Below are positions 8,100-16,045 of a stretch of 49,042 bases of DNA, in pieces. The stretch is from Ilyomonas sp964658445 (GTDB lineage: Bacteria; Bacteroidota; Bacteroidia; Chitinophagales; Chitinophagaceae), in assembly GCA_964658445.1 (NCBI GenBank), contig CAZZZH010000003.1, forward strand, positions 1-49,042, read 5' to 3'. Position numbers and translations under genes: made by a program. The notes under the pieces were generated by a model. That model was not told the DNA's origin. It did no database searches and saw only the letters and a program-made list of their open reading frames with translations. The first letter of the stretch is position 1, and the number at the start of each line of letters is the position of its first letter.

Positions 8100-9353
8100 A
8101 TGCCTTACCTCTTCACTTCTGAAAGCGTTTCAGAAGGCCATCCTGATAAAGTGGCCGACCAAATCTCTGATGCTTTGATCGATCATTTCTTAGCCTTCGA
8201 TCCCGAAAGCAAAGTAGCTTGTGAAACCCTGGTAACAACAGGGCAGGTAATACTTGCTGGTGAAGTTAAAAGCCGTGCCTACCTTGACGTTCAAGAGATA
8301 GCCCGTAGCGTTATTCGTCGCATTGGTTATACAAAAAGCGAATACATGTTTGAAGCCAATTCGTGCGGTGTTCTGTCTGCCATTCACGAACAATCAGCCG
8401 ATATAAATCAAGGAGTGGATAAAATAGATAAAGAAAAGCAAGGCGCCGGCGACCAGGGAATGATGTTTGGCTATGCCACCAACGAAACAGATGATTATAT
8501 GCCGCTGGCACTCGATCTGGCGCACAAAATTTTACAGGAATTAGCCGATCTGCGCCGCGAGCACGATGATATCACATACTTGCGTCCCGATGCAAAAAGC
8601 CAGGTGACACTTGAGTATGATGATAATAATCAGCCAATACGAATCGATGCCATTGTAGTTTCTACACAGCATGATGATTTTGGCGAAGAAGAGGCAATGC
8701 TTGCGCAAATTAAGAACGACATCATTACCATTCTTATTCCGCGTGTAAAAGAGAAGTACACTAAATTTGCTCATTTGTTTAACGACCAGATTAAGTATCA
8801 TATTAACCCAACGGGTAAGTTTGTAATTGGTGGTCCGCATGGCGATACAGGGTTGACTGGAAGAAAAATCATCGTGGATACGTATGGCGGAAAAGGTGCG
8901 CATGGTGGTGGTGCGTTCAGCGGGAAAGACCCAAGCAAAGTGGACAGGAGCGCAGCTTATGCAACGCGTCATATAGCTAAGAACCTGGTAGCTGCCGGCG
9001 TGGCAGATGAAGTATTGGTGCAGGTTTCGTACGCCATTGGTGTAGCAGAGCCGATGGGTATTTATGTAAACACTTATAATACCAGTAAAGTGAAAATGAC
9101 GGATGGTGAAATAGCTAAAATAGTAAGTGAAGTCTTTGATATGCGGCCTTACTTTATAGAACAAAGATTAAAACTGCGAAACCCTATTTACAGCGAAACG
9201 GCGGCTTACGGACACATGGGAAGACAGCCGAAAATAGTAGTAAAAGAGTTTCATTCCCCTGAAGGAAGAATGGTGAGCAAAGAGGTGGAATTGTTCACCT
9301 GGGAAAAGTTGGATTACGTTCACAAAGTGAAGGAAGCGTTTAACATAGATTAA
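8100..9353 (+). CDS. metK: S-adenosylmethionine synthetase
   Basis: The 417-residue cytosolic enzyme makes S-adenosylmethionine from methionine and ATP, releasing phosphate and diphosphate. Signatures are intact: SEGHPDKVADQISDA at the N terminus, GAGDQGMMFGYA in the middle, and GGAFSGKDPSKVDRSAAY for the phosphate-binding loop. The frame is open upstream to 8013, but the family N terminus (MPYLFTSESVSEGHPDK) fixes the start at 8100. It is monocistronic: its own promoter lies upstream and a terminator follows 7 bp after the stop. Confidence 0.97.
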   Translation: MPYLFTSESVSEGHPDKVADQISDALIDHFLAFDPESKVACETLVTTGQVILAGEVKSRAYLDVQEIARSVIRRIGYTKSEYMFEANSCGVLSAIHEQSADINQGVDKIDKEKQGAGDQGMMFGYATNETDDYMPLALDLAHKILQELADLRREHDDITYLRPDAKSQVTLEYDDNNQPIRIDAIVVSTQHDDFGEEEAMLAQIKNDIITILIPRVKEKYTKFAHLFNDQIKYHINPTGKFVIGGPHGDTGLTGRKIIVDTYGGKGAHGGGAFSGKDPSKVDRSAAYATRHIAKNLVAAGVADEVLVQVSYAIGVAEPMGIYVNTYNTSKVKMTDGEIAKIVSEVFDMRPYFIEQRLKLRNPIYSETAAYGHMGRQPKIVVKEFHSPEGRMVSKEVELFTWEKLDYVHKVKEAFNID

Positions 9354-9360
9354 GATTTTG

Positions 9361-9392
9361 AAAACGTCTTCCCCTGAAAGGAAGGCGTTTTT
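9361..9392 (+). terminator. Intrinsic terminator of metK
   Basis: A 12-bp stem (9361-9372 with 9380-9391, one T-G pair) has a 7-nt loop and ends in five T. It lies 7 bp past the metK stop. Confidence 0.85.
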
Positions 9393-9470
9393 CTTTGTAC
9401 TTTTATCGCTGCCGGCAAGCTCTGTCTTGTTTTGCGGCGATAATTTTTTTAAGAAAGAGAGGGTGGCAGT

Positions 9471-10050
9471 ATGCACGAGATAGAACCGTATTTTAACTGG
9501 CGTCATTTGTACACGGCTGAAGAAGATGAGCGCTCGCCTTTCTATGGTCGCGTTTATAGTGAGTTTGAATTTTCGCAGACGGTGTACAATTATTACATTC
9601 ATCCACAGTGGGATGAATTTGGCAGCCGCACTTTGTATATGAAGTTGCTGTATGCTGATTATGAGCAACATTTNNNNNNNNNNACACTATGTAGTGATAG
9701 AAATGATTGGTGAATGGAACGATGCGATTGAAAACGACATTATGACTTTGAAGCGCGAGGTGGTTGACAAGTTGGAACGGGAAGGCATTATGAAGTACAT
9801 ATTGATTGGCGAAAATGTATTGAACTTTCATAGCGGCGATAAAGATTATTACCTCGAGTGGTTTGAAGAAGTGACAGACGAAAATGGATGGATGGTTTTG
9901 GTAAATATGCCCGAAGCAACGCAGCAGGATTTCAAAAAACGGAAGCTCAATTATTATATCGAGCTGATGAGTATTGAGAATTGGCGGGCATTTAGGCCGG
10001 AACATTTGTTTTTAAAAATCAATAATGAGATTGCCGGTAGATTGGAGTAG
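9471..10050 (+). CDS. Conserved protein of unknown function, interrupted by assembly gap
   Basis: Two open segments form one gene: 9471-9673 (from ATG; MHEIEPYFNWRHLY onward) and 9684-10050. Ten N separate them and the two sides are in different frames, so the true gap is not 10 bases. The product is soluble, about 190 residues, rich in Trp, Tyr, Glu and Asp (for example YYIHPQWDEFGSRTLY, IEMIGEWNDAIENDI), with no signal peptide or membrane segment. I do not recognise a named domain; it resembles a conserved Bacteroidota protein. It stands alone between metK and a minus-strand gene. Confidence 0.65.
9674..9683. other. Assembly gap (10 N)
   Basis: A run of exactly 10 N inside a gene. The left side ends with E-Q-H and the right side opens with H-Y-V-V-I-E, and the frames disagree, so the gap length is a placeholder. 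Confidence 0.95.
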
Positions 10051-10112
10051 CTGAAGCAACTGGCCTGATATGATATTGTGTTTTGCAGGATTATTTATAT
10101 GGCAACTGCTAA

Positions 10113-10526
10113 TTATTCTCTATTCGTAGCTGAGTTAAAAACGATCTTCTCTAATAGTAAACTGATCATTACACCCAAACACACGCCGATTGCATAGCAT
10201 GCCAGATCTGACCATAAAAAGCCATGACCTAAGAAAATGCCAACCAAAGTAATGTTTCTAAAACGAACCGCCCAAGGCGCCTGATAAAGTTGCTGCACTT
10301 CATCTAAAACACAAAGTGTATAGCTGATCAGTAATACTTTTTGCAACGATTGTTTTGGAAACAAAAAACGAACACCAAAATAAATACACGATGCTGCAAA
10401 TACATCACCACCATAGATTTGAACAAGAGAAGGAAAGCATTGCGGATACCAGCGCGTAGCTAAGCCAAGCGGAATATTAAGTAAAATAAGGACGGCATAC
10501 AGCCAGCGTTTTTGTACTGTGTTCAT
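10113..10526 (-). CDS. DUF2809 family membrane protein
   Basis: The 137-residue protein has about four membrane helices. The features of DUF2809 (a VanZ-like small membrane family) are visible: PLGLATRWYP after the first helix, GDVFAASCIYFGVRFLFP, then EVQQLYQAPWAVRFRN and GHGFLWSDLACYAIG. No biochemical function is established for the family. It lies downstream of the haem operon on the same strand with 69 bp between it and hemE, so it may be read through from it, but there is no functional link that I can see. Confidence 0.8.
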   Translation of the reverse strand: MNTVQKRWLYAVLILLNIPLGLATRWYPQCFPSLVQIYGGDVFAASCIYFGVRFLFPKQSLQKVLLISYTLCVLDEVQQLYQAPWAVRFRNITLVGIFLGHGFLWSDLACYAIGVCLGVMISLLLEKIVFNSATNRE

Positions 10527-10595
10527 AAGAAGATTTGGGTTGAAGATAAATGCTGAAAACGTTTTTTTTATATCATTGGTATATTATACTTCGGT

Positions 10596-11615
10596 TTAAA
10601 TCGAATACTCTTTCACGGTATTCACAAATGCTTTAGCTGCATCGACGGGTACATTGGGCAGAATTCCGTGACCTAAATTCGCAATGTGTCGTTTGCCTTC
10701 AAAATCCTTAAGCATTTGTTTTACTTCTTTTTCAATAATGGGTAGGGGAGAAAGCAATTTTGCCGGATCGAAGTTACCCTGCAAAGCCACATTATCGCCT
10801 GCAAATTGCCTGGCTGTTTGGGGTGTGATGCACCAGTCAATACCCAAACCTTGTGCGCCGGTAGCCGCCATTTTATCTAAAGAATGCCATGCGCCTTTGG
10901 CGAAAATAATAACCGGCGCTTTGTCTTTTAGCGCGCTCACAATCTGTCGGATGTACTGCAGAGAAAGCATTTCAAAATCAGATGGTGACAACAGTCCGCC
11001 CCAGCTATCAAAAATTTGTACTGTGTCGGCACCGGCAGCTATTTGCTCACTTAGGTAAGCAATGGTCGTATCGGTTATCATTTGCAGCAAGGTGTGCGCA
11101 AACCGTGGCTGTTGATAGCAAAATGCTTTAGCTTCATCAAATGTCTTGCTGCCTTTGCCCTGCACCATGTAGCAAAGCAAAGTCCACGGCGCACCGGCAA
11201 AACCAATAAGCGGAACGCGATTGTTGAGCTCCTGCTTAATAAGCCTGATGGCATCAAACACATAGTGGAGTCGTTCCTTTACATCGGGAACACAAATACG
11301 TTGCAAATCCTCTTCTGTTTTTACCGGTTGCGGAAGAACGGGTCCTTTGCTTTCTATCAATTGCACTTCTAAACCCATTGCCTGCGGTACAACCAAAATG
11401 TCAGAAAATAAAATGGCAGCATCCACACCAATCTGGTCAACCGGCTGCAGCGTAATTTCGGTTGCAAGCTCCGGCGTTTGCACACGCTCAAAAAAAGAAT
11501 ACTTTTCCCTGATTTTTATGTAATCCGGAAGATATCTCCCGGCTTGCCGCATCATCCATACCGGTGTGCGACTGGTGGGCTCTCCCCGTAAAACTTTCAA
11601 TAGTAAATCGTTCAT
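10596..11615 (-). CDS. hemE: Uroporphyrinogen decarboxylase
   Basis: The 339-residue cytosolic enzyme removes four carboxyl groups from uroporphyrinogen III to give coproporphyrinogen III. The N-terminal signature RTPVWMMRQAGRYLPDY is intact, with the conserved Arg residues that bind substrate, and GFAGAPWTLLCYMVQGKGSK is the second hallmark. I set the start at 11615 (MNDLLLKVLRGE); the frame extends to 11666 but those codons overlap the end of hemD and are not family-like. It is the last gene of hemACDE, 10 bp after hemD. Confidence 0.96.
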   Translation of the reverse strand: MNDLLLKVLRGEPTSRTPVWMMRQAGRYLPDYIKIREKYSFFERVQTPELATEITLQPVDQIGVDAAILFSDILVVPQAMGLEVQLIESKGPVLPQPVKTEEDLQRICVPDVKERLHYVFDAIRLIKQELNNRVPLIGFAGAPWTLLCYMVQGKGSKTFDEAKAFCYQQPRFAHTLLQMITDTTIAYLSEQIAAGADTVQIFDSWGGLLSPSDFEMLSLQYIRQIVSALKDKAPVIIFAKGAWHSLDKMAATGAQGLGIDWCITPQTARQFAGDNVALQGNFDPAKLLSPLPIIEKEVKQMLKDFEGKRHIANLGHGILPNVPVDAAKAFVNTVKEYSI

Positions 11616-11625
11616 GTATGTTAAT

Positions 11626-12345
11626 CTAATCAACTTGGTGAGAGGATATATGATACCAGTTAGCAACCTTTTTTAAAAAGTCGTCGATTGCCGGCCTATC
11701 GCTGGTAATTGTTTTATTGGCGCAATACGATTGAATAGCAGTGGTTGTAGTATCGCCGATAGAAAAAAGAACCACATCAACCGGCACTGTATTCATTGAA
11801 AAAAAACTATGTACGGCACTTGGGCTAAAAAAAAGAAAGCCGTCGTATTTTTCTTCAATCAAAACTGGTGTCTGCACGGTGGTATAAACAATGACTTCAT
11901 CTGTTTGTATGTTCGCAGCTTTCAGTTTGTCAGGCAAATCGTTCAGGCGTTGGTCGCCGCAAAAAAAAGTAACTTTTACAATGCGCTCAGAAGCAATGAT
12001 GCGTTCTGCCAGCAAACCCGCATTTTTAGAAGTTGCTACAATCGTTTCTTCACCAAAAACTGCTGCTGCATGCTCTTTTGTTTTGCCGCTGGTGCAAAAG
12101 ATTTTCCAGTTTACTTTATCGCCAGCCTGTGCTACAACTGAAGCTACTGCATTGGCACTTGTGAACACTACATAAAGAGATTGGGTGGCGAGTGATTGCA
12201 AGGAATTTCTTAATTCATCTGAGTAAACAGGTTGCACTGAGATAAATGAAGTTGAAACAACTTCAATATTTAGATCGGCGGCTCTATCAATCGTTGCTTC
12301 ATCGAGCAACCTTGTACTCAGAATATGAAGCTTAGGTTTTTGCAT
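11626..12345 (-). CDS. hemD: Uroporphyrinogen-III synthase
   Basis: The 239-residue product fits the HemD family: low overall conservation, two alternating alpha/beta lobes, YVVFTSANAVASVV in the first lobe and GFLFFSPSAVHSFF in the second. It closes hydroxymethylbilane with inversion of ring D. The call leans strongly on position: it overlaps hemC by 14 bp upstream and is followed by hemE 10 bp later. A typical HemD is about 240-260 residues, so it is complete. Confidence 0.9.
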   Translation of the reverse strand: MQKPKLHILSTRLLDEATIDRAADLNIEVVSTSFISVQPVYSDELRNSLQSLATQSLYVVFTSANAVASVVAQAGDKVNWKIFCTSGKTKEHAAAVFGEETIVATSKNAGLLAERIIASERIVKVTFFCGDQRLNDLPDKLKAANIQTDEVIVYTTVQTPVLIEEKYDGFLFFSPSAVHSFFSMNTVPVDVVLFSIGDTTTTAIQSYCANKTITSDRPAIDDFLKKVANWYHISSHQVD

Positions 12346-13261
12346 CTTGCTGTTTTGGTGATAAAGGCAATCCGCAATTACCGATTAATTCATTTGCCAT
12401 AGCTGCACCAAAACCATCGTCATAGGACGTAAAAGTTATCGTTCGTTCAATTTCTCTTTTTTCCTTTCCGTCTATCGAAAAATAATTGCCCTTAAATACC
12501 AAATTGTTGTTATCATCTTTATATGCTAAAGCGCCAATGGGCGTAGAACAGCCACCTTGCAACGTGCGTAGAAAATCGCGCTCTGCTTTGGTGCAGATAG
12601 CAGTTATCTCATGGTGCAACAAAGCACACTGTTCTTTAATATTCGCATCCTCTTCGCGGCACACTATCATAATCGCTCCTTGGGCAGGCGCAGGTAACAT
12701 CCAGTCTAAATCGACAGAGTTGGAAGGTCGCAGATGAATACGTTCCAAGCCGGCCGCTGCAAAAATAGCACCGTGCCAATGGTTGTCTTTTACTTTAGCA
12801 AGGCGCGTATTTACATTGCCTCGAAGGTTTTCGATGCTATGATTTGGATACCTGTGCAACCATTGCGCTATGCGCCGAACGCTGCTTGTAGCTATGGTAG
12901 CAACAGATTGTCTGTCTTCTAAAAAAGTTGAATCTCCATTATAAATGAAAATGTCTTTGTAATTAGCCCGTGGTAAAATGGCTGCCTGTGCAATGCCTTG
13001 CGCCAACTGCGTAGGCACATCCTTCATAGAATGCACCGCTATGTCTATCCTTTTGTTGAGTAAGGCTGCATCGAGTGTTTTCGTAAAAATACCTTGCACG
13101 CCTATCTCGTAAAGCGGTGTTGCCAGATCTATATCGCCTTCGCTTTTAATAAAAACCAGTTCGGAGGAAACACCCTGTTTACTCAATTCTGTTTTAACCA
13201 AGGTTGCCTGCCAAATGGCAAGCTGGCTATCGCGGGTACCAATGCGGAGAGTTGCTTTCAT
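12332..13261 (-). CDS. hemC: Hydroxymethylbilane synthase (porphobilinogen deaminase)
   Basis: The 309-residue enzyme joins four porphobilinogens into hydroxymethylbilane. It starts with LRIGTRDSQLAIWQA, the usual first strand, and carries the dipyrromethane cofactor cysteine in GGCSTPIGA (Cys about 238). HSMKDVPTQL and ENLRGNVNTRLAKV are further family blocks. The gene begins 7 bp after hemA and its end overlaps hemD by 14 bp, so translation is probably coupled. Confidence 0.96.
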   Translation of the reverse strand: MKATLRIGTRDSQLAIWQATLVKTELSKQGVSSELVFIKSEGDIDLATPLYEIGVQGIFTKTLDAALLNKRIDIAVHSMKDVPTQLAQGIAQAAILPRANYKDIFIYNGDSTFLEDRQSVATIATSSVRRIAQWLHRYPNHSIENLRGNVNTRLAKVKDNHWHGAIFAAAGLERIHLRPSNSVDLDWMLPAPAQGAIMIVCREEDANIKEQCALLHHEITAICTKAERDFLRTLQGGCSTPIGALAYKDDNNNLVFKGNYFSIDGKEKREIERTITFTSYDDGFGAAMANELIGNCGLPLSPKQQDAKT

Positions 13262-13268
13262 ACGGTTA

Positions 13269-14489
13269 TTAATGAGAACCGTCTATATAATCGTTAATCG
13301 CTTCTATATAGTTGCAACCCGGTTGGTTGATGCAGCGCATTTTTACTGCCATATTATTAATTACCTTTTGGATGGCTTCGTTATTAGCACGTAAAAGTTT
13401 ATTTTGGGCTTCTTTTTTTCGTTGCATCAGGCAGCAGTCCTGCATATCAATCATTTTCTGTTTTGCTGCTTTTAAATAAGGTGCATGCTTTCGGTTGCTG
13501 TACCACTCTTTTAACTCGCAAAGATGTTCTTCAAGGATAGCAGCTGCTTTTGGCACTTCTGCTAAACGCATCTGCAGCGTTTCATCGTTGATGCGGGAGA
13601 GGTCATCAACATTTACCAGCCGAATGCCGGGTAATTCTTTTACTGAACTGTCGACATTGTTTGGGATAGATAAATCGATAAGAACTTTATTGCCCGACGT
13701 TTCTACATGTTCTTTCTTTATTACTGGCTCGGCGCCATTAGAAGATACAATGATAATATCTGCCTTTCGCGCTTCTTCAATAAGCGAATCGAAGGACGCC
13801 CACTGAATGTTCAGTTCGTTAGCTAATTCAACAGCTTTTTCACTAGTACGATTGATGAGGGTAATGTTATGATTACCGATATAGTCTATCAGATTGCGGC
13901 ATGTATTTCTGCCGATTTTGCCGGTGCCAACCAGTAGAATTTTTTTGTTCTTAACCTGCGGCACTGAATTTTTTAAATATTGAATGGCAGCGAAGGATAC
14001 CGATATTGTTCCACCGCTGATTTTTGTTTCGCTACGAATGGCTTTAGAGACCTGTAAAGCTCCATTGACAATGCGCTCGGTGCACATGCCGATGCTGCCG
14101 TGCTCTTTAGCAAACTTGACAGCTGATTTTAACTGGCCTACTATCTCGTAGTCGCCTAATATCTGCGAGTCTAAGCCTGCTGCTACTTGCCAAAGATGCT
14201 TTACAGCATCGTAGCCACGTTTTATATAAGCCAGTTTGCGAAATGAGCTTTCGTCACCGCCGGTTTCGGCACAAAGCAGTTGAATAAAAGTATCTACCTT
14301 ATCAGTTATGCCATAAATTTCGGTACGGTTGCAGGTACTGATAACAAACACCTCGTGTAAACCAGATACCAATTGTGCTTTTTTGAGAATAGAGGTATAT
14401 GCCAAATTGCAAACAGCATATTGGCTCCTCATAGCCGCATCAGTCTTTCTATAATTAATTCCTGCAACAAAAAAATGATTGATATCCAT
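13269..14489 (-). CDS. hemA: Glutamyl-tRNA reductase
   Basis: The 406-residue enzyme reduces glutamyl-tRNA(Glu) to glutamate-1-semialdehyde with NADPH, the first committed step of C5-pathway haem synthesis. The catalytic cysteine is in STCNRTEIYG (51-60, Cys53). The NADPH-binding Rossmann motif is KILLVGTGKIGRNT, followed by a C-terminal dimerisation helix region. It leads the hemACDE operon; the glutamate-1-semialdehyde aminotransferase (hemL) and hemB genes are elsewhere. A good promoter lies upstream (14530-14563). Confidence 0.96.
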   Translation of the reverse strand: MDINHFFVAGINYRKTDAAMRSQYAVCNLAYTSILKKAQLVSGLHEVFVISTCNRTEIYGITDKVDTFIQLLCAETGGDESSFRKLAYIKRGYDAVKHLWQVAAGLDSQILGDYEIVGQLKSAVKFAKEHGSIGMCTERIVNGALQVSKAIRSETKISGGTISVSFAAIQYLKNSVPQVKNKKILLVGTGKIGRNTCRNLIDYIGNHNITLINRTSEKAVELANELNIQWASFDSLIEEARKADIIIVSSNGAEPVIKKEHVETSGNKVLIDLSIPNNVDSSVKELPGIRLVNVDDLSRINDETLQMRLAEVPKAAAILEEHLCELKEWYSNRKHAPYLKAAKQKMIDMQDCCLMQRKKEAQNKLLRANNEAIQKVINNMAVKMRCINQPGCNYIEAINDYIDGSH

Positions 14490-14516
14490 GTTCTTTATTC
14501 GTGATAATCGTCCTCT

Positions 14517-14529
14517 CCGCTAACAGCGG
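14517..14529. repeat. Inverted repeat between hemA promoter and gene
   Basis: CCGCT-AAC-AGCGG forms a 5-bp stem. It lies directly after the hemA -7 element on the minus strand, at or near the transcript start, so it could be an operator or a 5-prime stabilising hairpin. Confidence 0.4.
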
Positions 14530-14563
14530 CAAAGGTACTTGGCAAGCGTTTTTGGAGGTCAAA
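14530..14563 (-). promoter_or_regulatory. Promoter of the hemACDE operon
   Basis: On the minus strand, TTTG (14563-14560), a 22-nt spacer and TACCTTTG (14537-14530) match the Bacteroidota -33/-7 consensus. The -7 element lies about 40 nt before the hemA ATG. Confidence 0.6.
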
Positions 14564-15220
14564 GCAACTTTATATATCTGTCATTTCTATGTCATGTTTG
14601 AATGCTGGAAAAAGAAGACTAACGAAAAATTTTATGTCTATTCGTATTAATTGTTTTACAAAATGTCGAAAAGATCTTTAGTGTTATTCCAAACTGAAAC
14701 TACATAGCTGTTATCGTCTCATTTTTAGAATCTAATACTTATGATAACGTACTAAAAGGAAGACGGGTTGTTCTTTTTATAAATGCTGTTGGGGCTGTGG
14801 ATTTTTATGGACTATAGCAATTGATGCGGCGTTATTTGTGCCAAGGGTTATATTAGTAAAATGTAAAAGAGCAGAACCTTCTCATATCGGGCAAATTGTT
14901 TGGATTATTATCGTCTAAAGCAGCATTCCATGTGTATTTATCAATACAGATGATGTTCCACCTGAGAAAATAAAGAACAATTAATAAAAAAAATTATTTA
15001 AATTTTATATTGGCATTTTAAGAATACAGATTATTATCTCAAAAAAGTAAACTCACAGGCATAAAAAAACGTAATTAAAAAAAAGGCATAGTTTTTATAG
15101 TATTAGCGGTCGGAACATTAATGGTGTCCATATAAAATCCGGTACGACTGCTGCTACCATTACTTTCCCTTAACCTGGCAGGTTATTATTTGAGTATTTG
15201 ACAAACACAGCATATCAGTT
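14564..15220. other. Long AT-rich divergent region upstream of polysaccharide cluster
   Basis: No gene is visible in either strand. The region is strongly AT-rich with several A-runs (about 14980-15090). A palindromic AACCT-GGC-AGGTT sits at 15172-15184, about 37 nt before the first gene of the cluster. I could not place a clear TAnnTTTG promoter, although one must exist for the downstream genes. Confidence 0.4.
15172..15184. promoter_or_regulatory. Inverted repeat before the capsule operon
   Basis: AACCT and AGGTT are perfect inverted repeats around GGC. The position, 36 nt before the ATG of the export lipoprotein, suggests an operator or leader hairpin. This is an inference from position only. 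Confidence 0.3.
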
Positions 15221-16015
15221 ATGAGCAATGTAAAGAACTCTTTTTTATTCTTCGCCCTTCTAACAATTATTATCTCTGCCACATCTTGTGGAGACGCACG
15301 CAAGCTTACTTATTTTAATACGCAGGGCGATGAGCAGATTGCTTCTAATGTTCAAATTCCCCAAACTACAATCCAAGCCAATGACATTTTAGGTATTTCT
15401 GTTAGCAGTCTCAGCCCCGAAGCTTCTGCTCCTTTCAACGCTCCTAATTTCTCGTATGCCAACGCTACTACCGCCACCGGCGGAACGCTACAGGCAACCG
15501 GGTTTTTAGTAGACGTTAACGGAAATATCCAATTTCCGATTTTGGGTAATGTAAAAGTACAGGGACTAACCGCAAACCAATTGCGTACAAAGCTTACCGA
15601 TACATTGTCAAGCCGCAAATTATTGGTTGACCCGATCATTAGCGTGCGGCTACTGAACTTTAAAGTAACTGTGTTAGGCGAAGTAGCTCATCCAACCGTG
15701 GTGAATGTAGTAAACGAAAAAATTACGCTGCTGGAAGCTTTGGGTTTAGCAGGCGACATTACTATTTATGGAAAAAAAGACCACGTGATGGTGATACGTG
15801 AGGAAGACGGTGTAAAAAATATAAAATATCTCAATTTAAACTCGAGCGATTTATTTACCTCAAAATATTATTATTTAAAAGCCAACGATATTGTATACGT
15901 AGAGCCTACTAAGGCAAGAGTAAACAGTTCCACGCAAACCGCGCAAACTATACCGATCATTTTAAGCGTGCTTTCTTTCGCAGCCATCATTGTTGATCGC
16001 TTAGTTGCACGTTAA
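15221..16015 (+). CDS. Polysaccharide export lipoprotein (Wza-like)
   Basis: The 264-residue outer-membrane lipoprotein has a signal sequence ending at Cys23 (SATSC). A Poly_export domain follows (about 50-140; NDILGISVSSLSPEAS and VDVNGNIQFPILGNVKVQGL are visible), then a SLBB domain (about 144-215; VTVLGEVAHPTVVNV). It ends in a hydrophobic helix (about 243-262) that resembles the membrane-spanning helix of Wza. It would form the channel for capsule or exopolysaccharide, working with the Wzc-like protein encoded 30 bp downstream. Confidence 0.9.
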   Translation: MSNVKNSFLFFALLTIIISATSCGDARKLTYFNTQGDEQIASNVQIPQTTIQANDILGISVSSLSPEASAPFNAPNFSYANATTATGGTLQATGFLVDVNGNIQFPILGNVKVQGLTANQLRTKLTDTLSSRKLLVDPIISVRLLNFKVTVLGEVAHPTVVNVVNEKITLLEALGLAGDITIYGKKDHVMVIREEDGVKNIKYLNLNSSDLFTSKYYYLKANDIVYVEPTKARVNSSTQTAQTIPIILSVLSFAAIIVDRLVAR

Positions 16016-16045
16016 ATGATGATCAAATAAAATAGAAATACACCT

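Noticed and set aside
8541..9164. 207-codon frame antisense to metK
   Set aside because: It lies fully within metK, has no start context or family motif, and metK is well conserved; a shadow frame.
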